Source of the DNA: Scolanthus callimorphus | Taxonomy: Eukaryota > Cnidaria > Anthozoa > Actiniaria > Edwardsiidae | Assembly (NCBI GenBank): GCA_033964015.1 | Contig: CM066925.1 | Coordinates: 11,454,204 to 11,518,203 of the forward strand | Length of the DNA stretch: 64,000 nucleotides | Direction: 5' to 3' | Part shown: positions 45,338-57,100 of the stretch, piece by piece | Layout of the letters: each line of letters begins with the position of its first letter | Position numbering within the stretch: position 1 is the stretch's first letter | The notes under the pieces: generated by a model | The model's database searches: none | The model's input: only the letters and a program-made list of their open reading frames with translations | What the model was told of the DNA's origin: nothing | Made by a program: the position numbers and the translations under genes

Positions 45338-46166
45338 GAATTATTATTTAATTAATGAATCTTGCCCAGTAATTTTTACTGCAATATCTTTGCAATACCA
45401 AGTCCCGATCAGTTTGAACCCACTGGAAATAATACACCAGTGTATTAAGCACCACATTCGATTAACAATTTGCCTTAAAAATGTAAATTATATTGCTATT
45501 ACATTTTATTGTAATAACTAAGAGAGCTGCTGGTGCTCTTATGGAAAAGCATGTTGTAAATGGAATCTTGCACTCTTATTTGATTGAATTAATATGCTTA
45601 TTTTTACAATTTGTTTTAATAAAGCTGGATTGAAAAAAAATGTGATCATGGGTGTTGTGTTTCATGGCATGAGTGTGTCAACACTGAGTATCCCGTTGTT
45701 GTCCGGACAACAGAAGGTGCTTCCTAGGGAAGCCTATTTCACATTGCCAGTCATTTTGATAATACGTACGCCCAGTCTTTTATTTTTTTGTAGGGAGGGG
45801 GGGCTTTGTAGGTCCACTTGCTTGAAAGTGGGTTACTAATCCAGGTGACCATTTGTTATGGGGGGTTCTTACATGGAGGTAGAATATACCTTGAATATAC
45901 TGATACAGGCAATATATTATGGAGAGAAGTGGTGTAGGGGAGGGGGGGGGCGGCTCCCAATTTTTAAAATGAAAATTTATATATTTAACTTTTTGGTTAA
46001 ACCAAACATTCCTGTTAAACCAAACATTCCTGGCTACGCCCCTGACCAATGATTTCACACAATTTTAAAAGCTTCAAATAGCCTGAAAAATGATGTGAAA
46101 ACAGGTCAAGACTTTTTTAAGAATAAAAAAATGAACTTCGAGTTTTTTGTTGCATTTTCAAAGCTA
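45338..46166. other. Downstream of the THEG gene
   Basis: AT-rich probable 3' UTR, with AATAAAGC near 45618. A MITE related to 6434-6578 follows (right end GGCTACGCCCCTG at about 46034-46046). No gene seen. Confidence 0.5.
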
Positions 46167-49100
46167 CAGCGGCGGACAAAAGTATCGTAAACACCCCGTT
46201 CCCCCTTCCAATGTTGGAGCATGCCAATTTGAATTAACGCTGCGCGCACCAAACAACATTGAACAGGGGAGCGGGGAACAGCCTGGATAGCCAAGTGTTT
46301 ACTTATTTTGTCCCCCATTGTCTGAGCTGAAATCGATAGCTGGCATTCGTCAAAATGACAGCTTAGTTAAGTATAACGTGACCTAAGAGTGTCGCGCAAG
46401 AGCCGGTTTTTTTCGTCATTACGCGATACATTTGTGCTCAAAATGTCGCTAACTTAGGCAAAAGTTATGTATTTGAATCTCATATTGAAAGCACAATACA
46501 TTTCGGCAACTTATAGAGGAGGAAAATAGAGCGGATTCTCTGAAGAACGAGCTCTGTGCTATGATTTCACGATAGAAGGATCAAGCAAAGTTAACGGTAA
46601 ATTGACAAGAGCGCAAAGCCTGAGCATCGGTGTGTTTTGAAGACATTTGGCCGATTTCATTCTTTAAGAGAATGTGCTAATATTCGAAATTGAAATCTAT
46701 AAAGTATTGCTAAAGTCTTAGACAAATTGTACAAATAATAGGACGAAAAGAAAGCCAATCAGTCTCAAAATTACTGGCGAGTTACCAAATACAAAAAAAT
46801 CTAAGGCTATTACTTTAGTTATTGTAATGGGGAACATCTCACGAAAGCAAGAATAATGTTCAAAAGCGAGGTTTCTGAGATGTCAAATGCAATGAGAATT
46901 AGAGACTCGATGCTTTTTTCATGCGCGACCTTGGGCCTTCAACAGACGCCAAATATGCAAATACATATGGTCAAACAAGCACCACCACATTACACTTAAC
47001 CGACTTAACCGTTCACTTAAACTCGCCAAAATGTATTCGTTTTATCCACATTTTAAAGTTTAAGCTTTTGAAATGGCTAGCAATCTAGCGCTATATTCGA
47101 CATACAGGGTTAGAACTTTGTTTACCTTTGAGCATGTAAGAAAAATATTACGGTTAAGTTGAATGGTTAAGCTGCTCATAATGATAAAAAGACAAGTATT
47201 ACTCTCTTTATATATTGTCGCTAATGGTTTACCACGCTTTTTACTTCATTAAAACTGTATTTTTCTCTCGCCTTTTTGGTTGAGAACAAATAAAGTAGTG
47301 TTAGTGAAGATATAGTGATATTTTATCCTAGTTTGAAATCAATTATCCCGGAGAACCAAGCTTTTCTGATGGTTAAGTCAAATGGCGGCAACTTAACCAT
47401 TTACCAATGGCACATGGCCCTGTACCAGACAGAGTGCTGTATCTCGTTAAAAAGCAAACAAACAAACAAGTAAACTTCCCCCGTGCTGCGGATTGAGAAT
47501 CGTAAACTCTCCCTTTTATCTAGAATCTCGTGGTTAAAACTAGCTGTAAGATTTTTTGCCTTTAATAGCTTCGCAGTTGGCGCAAACTATCAGCTCAGAC
47601 ACCCCGTGCAAAACGATGACATCGACAGAAAACATCAAGCGAAATATTTTAAGAATCGAGCAGAAGCGTTTGAAAAACTGTTCTGTATGTTCTGAATAAT
47701 ATGAAAGCACTGATTTAGGAATAAATTTTCTCCTAAACACCATTTTTGGGGGAAACTTTAGGGGCAACAAATAAGCCCTCATTTGCGTGTGATTTCAGAC
47801 AGTCACGTATTATTTTTCCAAGTGCCTAAAGTAGGCTAGTGCGCATGCGTTACTTCACTCAGACTGTCTGAGCTGAAATCGATAGCTGGCATTCGTCAAA
47901 ATGACAGCTTAGTTAAGTATAACGTGACCTAAGAGTGTCGCGCAAGAGCCGGTTTTTTTCGTCATTACGCGATACATTTGTGCTCAAAATGTCGCTAACT
48001 TAGGCAAAAGTTATGTATTTGAATCTCATATTGAAAGCACAATACATTTCGGCAACTTATAGAGGAGGAAAATAGAGCGGATTCTCTGAAGAACGAGCTC
48101 TGTGCTATGATTTCACGATAGAAGGATCAAGCAAAGTTAACGGTAAATTGACAAGAGCGCAAAGCCTGAGCATCGGTGTGTTTTGAAGACATTTGGCCGA
48201 TTTCATTCTTTAAGAGAATGTGCTAATATTCGAAATTGAAATCTATAAAGTATTGCTAAAGTCTTAGACAAATTGTACAAATAATAGGACGAAAAGAAAG
48301 CCAATCAGTCTCAAAATTACTGGCGAGTTACCAAATACAAAAAAATCTAAGGCTATTACTTTAGTTATTGTAATGGGGAACATCTCACGAAAGCAAGAAT
48401 AATGTTCAAAAGCGAGGTTTCTGAGATGTCAAATGCAATGAGAATTAGAGACTCGATGCTTTTTTCATGCGCGACCTTGGGCCTTCAACAGACGCCAAAT
48501 ATGCAAATACATATGGTCAAACAAGCACCACCACATTACACTTAACCGACTTAACCGTTCACTTAAACTCGCCAAAATGTATTCGTTTTATCCACATTTT
48601 AAAGTTTAAGCTTTTGAAATGGCTAGCAATCTAGCGCTATATTCGACATACAGGGTTAGAACTTTGTTTACCTTTGAGCATGTAAGAAAAATATTACGGT
48701 TAAGTTGAATGGTTAAGCTGCTCATAATGATAAAAAGACAAGTATTACTCTCTTTATATATTGTCGCTAATGGTTTACCACGCTTTTTACTTCATTAAAA
48801 CTGTATTTTTCTCTCGCCTTTTTGGTTGAGAACAAATAAAGTAGTGTTAGTGAAGATATAGTGATATTTTATCCTAGTTTGAAATCAATTATCCCGGAGA
48901 ACCAAGCTTTTCTGATGGTTAAGTCAAATGGCGGCAACTTAACCATTTACCAATGGCACATGGCCCTGTACCAGACAGAGTGCTGTATCTCGTTAAAAAG
49001 CAAACAAACAAACAAGTAAACTTCCCCCGTGCTGCGGATTGAGAATCGTAAACTCTCCCTTTTATCTAGAATCTCGTGGTTAAAACTAGCTGTAAGATTT

Positions 49101-52100
49101 TTTGCCTTTAATAGCTTCGCAGTTGGCGCAAACTATCAGCTCAGACACCCCGTGCAAAACGATGACATCGACAGAAAACATCAAGCGAAATATTTTAAGA
49201 ATCGAGCAGAAGCGTTTGAAAAACTGTTCTGTATGTTCTGAATAATATGAAAGCACTGATTTAGGAATAAATTTTCTCCTAAACACCATTTTTGGGGAAA
49301 CTTTAGGGGCAACAAATAAGCCCTCATTTGCGTGTGATTTCAGACAGTCACGTATTATTTTTCCAAGTGCCTAAAGTAGGCTAGTGCGCATGCGTTACTT
49401 CACTCAGACAGCGGCGGACAAAAGTATCGTAAACACCCCGTTCCCCCTTCCAATGTTGGAGCATGCCAATTTGAATTAACGCTGCGCGCACCAAACAACA
49501 TTGAACAGGGGAGCGGGGAACAGCCTGGATAGCCAAGTGTTTACTTATTTTTGTCCCCCATTGTCTGAGCTGAAATCGATAGCTGGCATTCGTCAAAATG
49601 ACAGCTTAGTTAAGTATAACGTGACCTAAGAGTGTCGCGCAAGAGCCGGTTTTTTTCGTCATTACGCGATACATTTGTGCTCAAAATGTCGCTAACTTAG
49701 GCAAAAGTTATGTATTTGAATCTCATATTGAAAGCACAATACATTTCGGCAACTTATAGAGGAGGAAAATAGAGCGGATTCTCTGAAGAACGAGCTCTGT
49801 GCTATGATTTCACGATAGAAGGATCAAGCAAAGTTAACGGTAAATTGACAAGAGCGCAAAGCCTGAGCATCGGTGTGTTTTGAAGACATTTGGCCGATTT
49901 CATTCTTTAAGAGAATGTGCTAATATTCGAAATTGAAATCTATAAAGTATTGCTAAAGTCTTAGACAAATTGTACAAATAATAGGACGAAAAGAAAGCCA
50001 ATCAGTCTCAAAATTACTGGCGAGTTACCAAATACAAAAAAATCTAAGGCTATCACTTTAGTTATTGTAATGGGGAACATCTCACGAAAGCAAGAATAAT
50101 GTTCAAAAGCGAGGTTTCTGAGATGTCAAATGCAATGAGAATTAGAGACTCGATGCTTTTTTCATGCGCGACCTTGGGCCTTCAACAGACGCCAAATATG
50201 CAAATACATATGGTCAAACAAGCACCACCACATTACACTTAACCGACTTAACCGTTCACTTAAACTCGCCAAAATGTATTCGTTTTATCCACATTTTAAA
50301 GTTTAAGCTTTTGAAATGGCTAGCAATCTAGCGCTATATTCGACATACAGGGTTAGAACTTTGTTTACCTTTGAGCATGTAAGAAAAATATTACGGTTAA
50401 GTTGAATGGTTAAGCTGCTCATAATGATAAAAAGACAAGTATTACTCTCTTTATATATTGTCGCTAATGGTTTACCACGCTTTTTACTTCATTAAAACTG
50501 TATTTTTCTCTCGCCTTTTTGGTTGAGAACAAATAAAGTAGTGTTAGTGAAGATATAGTGATATTTTATCCTAGTTTGAAATCAATTATCCCGGAGAACC
50601 AAGCTTTTCTGATGGTTAAGTCAAATGGCGGCAACTTAACCATTTACCAATGGCACATGGCCCTGTACCAGACAGAGTGCTGTATCTCGTTAAAAAGCAA
50701 ACAAACAAACAAGTAAACTTCCCCCGTGCTGCGGATTGAGAATCGTAAACTCTCCCTTTTATCTAGAATCTCGTGGTTAAAACTAGCTGTAAGATTTTTT
50801 GCCTTTAATAGCTTCGCAGTTGGCGCAAACTATCAGCTCAGACACCCCGTGCAAAACGATGACATCGACAGAAAACATCAAGCGAAATATTTTAAGAATC
50901 GAGCAGAAGCGTTTGAAAAACTGTTCTGTATGTTCTGAATAATATGAAAGCACTGATTTAGGAATAAATTTTCTCCTAAACACCATTTTTGGGGGAAACT
51001 TTAGGGGCAACAAATAAGCCCTCATTTGCGTGTGATTTCAGACAGTCACGTATTATTTTTCCAAGTGCCTAAAGTAGGCTAGTGCGCATGCGTTACTTCA
51101 CTCAGACAGCGGCGGACAAAAGTATCGTAAACACCCCGTTCCCCCTTCCAATGTTGGAGCATGCCAATTTGAATTAACGCTGCGCGCACCAAACAACATT
51201 GAACAGGGGAGCGGGGAACAGCCTGGATAGCCAAGTGTTTACTTATTTTTGTCCCCCATTGTCTGAGCTGAAATCGATAGCTGGCATTCGTCAAAATGAC
51301 AGCTTAGTTAAGTATAACGTGACCTAAGAGTGTCGCGCAAGAGCCGGTTTTTTTCGTCATTACGCGATACATTTGTGCTCAAATGTCGCTAACTTAGGCA
51401 AAAGTTATGTATTTGAATCTCATATTGAAAGCACAATACATTTCGGCAACTTATAGAGGAGGAAAATAGAGCGGATTCTCTGAAGAACGAGCTCTGTGCT
51501 ATGATTTCACGATAGAAGGATCAAGCAAAGTTAACGGTAAATTGACAAGAGCGCAAAGCCTGAGCATCGGTGTGTTTTGAAGACATTTGGCCGATTTCAT
51601 TCTTTAAGAGAATGTGCTAATATTCGAAATTGAAATCTATAAAGTATTGCTAAAGTCTTAGACAAATTGTACAAATAATAGGACGAAAAGAAAGCCAATC
51701 AGTCTCAAAATTACTGGCGAGTTACCAAATACAAAAAAATCTAAGGCTATCACTTTAGTTATTGTAATGGGGAACATCTCACGAAAGCAAGAATAATGTT
51801 CAAAAGCGAGGTTTCTGAGATGTCAAATGCAATGAGAATTAGAGACTCGATGCTTTTTTCATGCGCGACCTTGGGCCTTCAACAGACGCCAAATATGCAA
51901 ATACATATGGTCAAACAAGCACCACCACATTACACTTAACCGACTTAACCGTTCACTTAAACTCGCCAAAATGTATTCGTTTTATCCACATTTTAAAGTT
52001 TAAGCTTTTGAAATGGCTAGCAATCTAGCGCTATATTCGACATACAGGGTTAGAACTTTGTTTACCTTTGAGCATGTAAGAAAAATATTACGGTTAAGTT

Positions 52101-52958
52101 GAATGGTTAAGCTGCTCATAATGATAAAAAGACAAGTATTACTCTCTTTATATATTGTCGCTAATGGTTTACCACGCTTTTTACTTCATTAAAACTGTAT
52201 TTTTCTCTCGCCTTTTTGGTTGAGAACAAATAAAGTAGTGTTAGTGAAGATATAGTGATATTTTATCCTAGTTTGAAATCAATTATCCCGGAGAACCAAG
52301 CTTTTCTGATGGTTAAGTCAAATGGCGGCAACTTAACCATTTACCAATGGCACATGGCCCTGTACCAGACAGAGTGCTGTATCTCGTTAAAAAGCAAACA
52401 AACAAACAAGTAAACTTCCCCCGTGCTGCGGATTGAGAATCGTAAACTCTCCCTTTTATCTAGAATCTCGTGGTTAAAACTAGCTGTAAGATTTTTTGCC
52501 TTTAATAGCTTCGCAGTTGGCGCAAACTATCAGCTCAGACACCCCGTGCAAAACGATGACATCGACAGAAAACATCAAGCGAAATATTTTAAGAATCGAG
52601 CAGAAGCGTTTGAAAAACTGTTCTGTATGTTCTGAATAATATGAAAGCACTGATTTAGGAATAAATTTTCTCCTAAACACCATTTTTGGGGGAAACTTTA
52701 GGGGCAACAAATAAGCCCTCATTTGCGTGTGATTTCAGACAGTCACGTATTATTTTTCCAAGTGCCTAAAGTAGGCTAGTGCGCATGCGTTACTTCACTC
52801 AGACAGCGGCGGACAAAAGTATCGTAAACACCCCGTTCCCCCTTCCAATGTTGGAGCATGCCAATTTGAATTAACGCTGCGCGCACCAAACAACATTGAA
52901 CAGGGGAGCGGGGAACAGCCTGGATAGCCAAGTGTTTACTTATTTTTGTCCCCCATTG
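46167..52958. repeat. Macro-tandem array: four 1.54-kb cores separated by a Tc1/mariner-type MITE
   Basis: Order: MITE 46167-46320, core 46321-47863, CTG, core 47867-49408, MITE 49409-49563, core 49564-51106, MITE 51107-51261, core 51262-52803, MITE 52804-52958. The MITE (154-155 bp) has CAGCGGCGGACAAAAGTATC on the left and ATTTTTGTCCCCCATTG on the right. Only the two outermost copies are bordered by TA (46165-46166 and 52959-52960). Cores begin TCTGAGC and end CTCAGA, a 6-bp inverted pair. Cores differ at only a handful of sites. Cores 1-2 share T and cores 3-4 share C in GGCTATYACTTTAG. No protein of known kind is encoded. Confidence 0.92.
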
Positions 52959-53081
52959 TAGATACAGCGTTCATGTAAACAATGACGTCATCATTTCTAC
53001 CCATATTGCCTTTCGGTCTGGGGGCTTGAGCGGAGGAGAGGCAACAACAACATTTTATGCAAATTATTTTCGTGACTCGAG

Positions 53082-54150
53082 ATGGTGGTGCGCACAGGCA
53101 GACCAGACTAAATATCAGTGGATTGAGTATATTTGTGGTTGTAAATATCGTAAATAAAAGTCTCTTCATAATGTCTCTTGTTTACTGTATTTGGTGGAGG
53201 TGATGAAATTACTTGAAATCCGATGAAACTCTCATAATTCTCGATATGACTTACTTGCGTTACCATGGTAGTGGGGATCGAGGTGAAAAGGAAAACAAGG
53301 GAAAACCCGCTGGAATGGACCTAAAACCCACCCAAATGGCAACGCAAGTGACAGAGCGGAAATGACCAAAAATGAAATGTCTAACTTCGCCATATTTCAA
53401 TATATAAGCTCAAGATTCCGTATACAAAGAGTTTCTATGGCCAAAAGCTTAATTCCAAATTTTAAGAAATTTGAAGAATATGAATTTTAGATATGATTGA
53501 ACAAAGTTTGCAGAATTCCTGATCAAAGTACCAATTCTCCCATAAAATGGCAGAGAAACCAAAGTTTAAAGCCTAATATCTCAAAGACGGATCCATTAGA
53601 AAAAAGTCATTTTTGATATTTTGTTTCTAATAAGACAAGGAGTCTGTATGCAAAAAATCAAGCTTTTCTGAGTTAACCTGACCTTATTATTTGAAATTTA
53701 GTGATCTAAACAGGTCATTTCCGCTCTGTCAACGCAAGTACAGCCGATTGCGTTTGAGCGTTTTATCCTAACAGTTCGCACGTTATGTTTGAACGTTTGA
53801 AAGTTGTGTTTTTAGGATGAAACGAGACGTTTCTATGGCTAACCAAAGAGTTCTGTCCTCTCTGATTGGTCAACGTCCGACGTTTTGTCTCACAACGAAA
53901 CTTTCAAACGTAACGTGCGAACTGTTAGGGTAAAACGCTCAAACGCAATCGGCTGTAAGTCATATCGAAAATTATGAGAGTTTAATCGGATTTCAAGTAA
54001 TTTCATCACCTCCACCAAATACAGTAAACAAGAGACATTATGAAGAGACTTTTATTTACGATATTTACAACCACAAATATACTCAATCCGTCACTCAATC
54101 CACTGATATTTAGTCTGGTCTGCCTGTGGTGGTGCGTGACGTCTCGAGGA
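53082..54150. mobile_element. Foldback element with arms of about 170 bp
   Basis: Left arm (about 53082-53252) and right arm (about 53957-54150) are inverted copies. Examples are GTAAATATCGTAAATAAAAG against CTTTTATTTACGATATTTAC, and GGTGGAGGTGATGAAATTAC against its complement. A smaller MITE lies inside. The right arm ends about 35-40 bp before the XDH/AOX start codon. Confidence 0.85.
53741..53955. mobile_element. MITE with TA duplication nested in the foldback
   Basis: CAGCCGATTGCGTTTGAGCG on the left and CGCTCAAACGCAATCGGCTG on the right are perfect inverted ends bordered by TA on both sides, so Tc1/mariner-type. Inner arms (ACGTTTGAAAGTT and its complement) extend the pairing. Confidence 0.85.
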
Positions 54151-54184
54151 CACTTGCACGCAAAGGGAGACTCGAGGTGTCACC

Positions 54185-57100
54185 ATGGATGGACCGAATC
54201 GAACTATTATTGATTTCTTTGTGAATGGAAAAAAGGTACGTTAGGTACTTCTGTAGTATAATAGACAGATACAAATATTCCCAAACCATACACTTGTATC
54301 ATAAATATAAAATCATTTCTTTTGAGGACGCTATAAAATAGGTTTCTGTATAGTCAACGGCAGTGGCTATTCGTACGGTAAACACGCCCGGAGTAATTAA
54401 TCAATGAAACCGATAATCGATGAAAATCGATATTAATCGATAATAATCGATGCTAATCAATCGATTAATATTGGGAATCGATGGTTAATCGATGAACAGC
54501 CAATTTGTGACCTTTTATCAATTAGCAATCGATGATAGTATCATCATCGATTAACATCGATTAGCATCGATTTTCATTGAATTCAATTCACCCTGAAAAG
54601 GTTCCATATAGGATATCTGAGTAGCGCAATGGAGTAGTAGTGGATCCGTAGTAGTTGGGGGTAGCCTGCGTAGCAAGCATTTCCATGGAGTTTAGAAATA
54701 CGAGATTCAATGACTTGGCCGCGCGCAAAACGTTTCTCTGACCTCTGAAACACTGACGAGAAATGCTTGCTACGCAGGCTCAGTTGGGGAGTAGTAGTCA
54801 ACTCTCGTTACGGAGAGTCCGCAATACCTTACAATGCGACGACGGCAACGAGTACGACAACGGCAGAGAACAATGTGCTTGACTACAGAACACAAAGCGC
54901 GCACGTGCAAATGTATGAAATCAAATGCATTTCAACCCGTTTCTTCAGAACTAAGGGCCTGTCCACACTAACGTTTTCGTTTGAATCCGTATACTTGTTG
55001 ATGCGTTTAGGCCTTCCGTCTACACTAAAACGCTGATCGTTTTCATCGAATCCGTATAAGTTTGAAAACGCACTAGAAAGTGAATAAAAATGAATCCGCA
55101 TACATATCGTTTTAGTGTGGACGGTCGAATCCGGATAAAAATGGAAACGATTACGTCAACTGTACCACTTAATTTGAGGCTGTCCTTCCACACTGAACAT
55201 CAAATAAAAACTGATCGCTTTTTGAGTAGCTAAATTTTCCGAATCTCCCGGCGTCCACACTAACACGCTGCGAATCCGCATAAGTTTGAAAACGGATACT
55301 TTTGAAAACGCGTTTTAAATGTGGACAGGACACAGGACGTGAAACTGCTTTGTTTTACGGTAGTGACGAAAACGTGTGTGCGCTGCCGATTTTGTCAACA
55401 ATTTATTTGATGATTGCAGTTGGGTATCAATTTGCAGCTATCAAAGTTGAAATACAACGTTGAATTCCAAACTGTTGTTGCATATTTAGAAATATGAACA
55501 AACAAGTAGACGAAGCAATGCTGTTCCAAAACAAAACAATAGATATTTATTGATTATAAAGTATAAAGCGGCATCCTATGAAAAAGGATAAGGTTCGACA
55601 GAAGAAGAGCGACTGAAGTAGCGGCATTTATCGTAGGCCTTAGATTGGGGTCCAACTTTTGTCCATAATAGCGAGGTGTCCGTAATGTTGGCGTATCCGC
55701 AAGGCGCCAGAGTTGACTGTATTATTTATCAATGCCAGTACTATTTTCATTGATAACAGAGCTCCTCTTTTCTAGCAAATATTAGTCGATGAAATTTAAT
55801 GTTAATCGATGACATTCGATGTTAATCGATGACAGTCGATAATAATCGATGGAAATCGATGAAATTAAGATATATCAACGTGTGACTATCGATTAATCAT
55901 CGATTGCCAATATTAATCGATATTAATTGACTGATTTGATCGATTAATATCGATTTATCGATTGGCAATCCGATGATCGATTTTCATCGATTAATTACTC
56001 CGGGAAACACGACAATTAGGTTAATACCGTACTGCTATTCACGTTAAAACGGACTTGAGGTAGCGAATGGGTGAGAATATTTATTCTAGCTATTGAGGAG
56101 TGAAACAAACCAAGAACGAAGATATACTTGTTGTTCCCGTGTTTGCTCCAACTCTGGGCTTGTCGCGATTCACAGAGGGTTCTCTGCCCGTTCTCTGAGA
56201 GCAGAGTTCAATCCACAGGTGACCCAGGACAGTTGTTTGTGTACTACAACATCGAAGTATTGACAGTATTATAGGGTTTATATGGGGATTGTGGTAAGGG
56301 ATGTTTGGACCTGGAAATTTGTAGGAAATTTTCAATAAAAGTTACTGAAACTTACCATGTTGTTAGTGTGGTTGTCATTATGATGCTCATGTGAAGTTTC
56401 ACGGATTTATCTTCAATTCGCCCCAGATCCGTGAAACTTCACATGAGCATCAATGACAACCACAACTAACAACATGGTTAATTTCCAGGTCCAAACATCC
56501 CTTACCACAATCCCCATATAAACCCTATAATACTGTCAATACTTTGATGTTGTAGTACACAAACAATTGTCCTGGGTCACGTGTCCAATCCACGAGGACA
56601 TCGATTGGAATTACTTTAATTAGTTTCGATTGCTTTCACGGGCTATTGATTGCAGTAATATTTGTTATGGAGCTGCTTCACTGTAGTTTAGGTTGCTTTC
56701 CTGCTTGATTTCCTCACGCATGTTGTACGATTTGATCATCAGTTCTATAAGGTAACTCATAAGCTCATTATCTTAATTAAGCAATGATAAGTAAAAAATG
56801 TTTCCATCTGTATTGGAGGTACTTGGTCCCGGGTACTATGGTATAGAAAGCATGGGTAAAAGCAAAGCATATTTGAGTGCTTCTCATCTCATCTCTGTTA
56901 TTTTAATCATCAAAGTGATACAACTATACATTTCTCTCTTATTCTATTGTGTGGTTCCAGAAATTAGCCATACCCCCCCCCCCCCCCCTATGGAAGGGCA
57001 TTGGAAATTCTGGAGGGGTGGGGGGGTCAATTTACCTGATCATTTCCATACAAATACTGTATTTTTCCTTGGAAATTCCAGAGGGGGGGGGGGGGGGGGT

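Noticed and set aside
47483..52722. Identical 70-aa plus-strand frame and an antisense 80-aa frame (67 aa in one copy) recurring in the macro-array
   Set aside because: They overlap each other on opposite strands and have no recognisable domain; repetition comes from the DNA array, not from selection on a protein.
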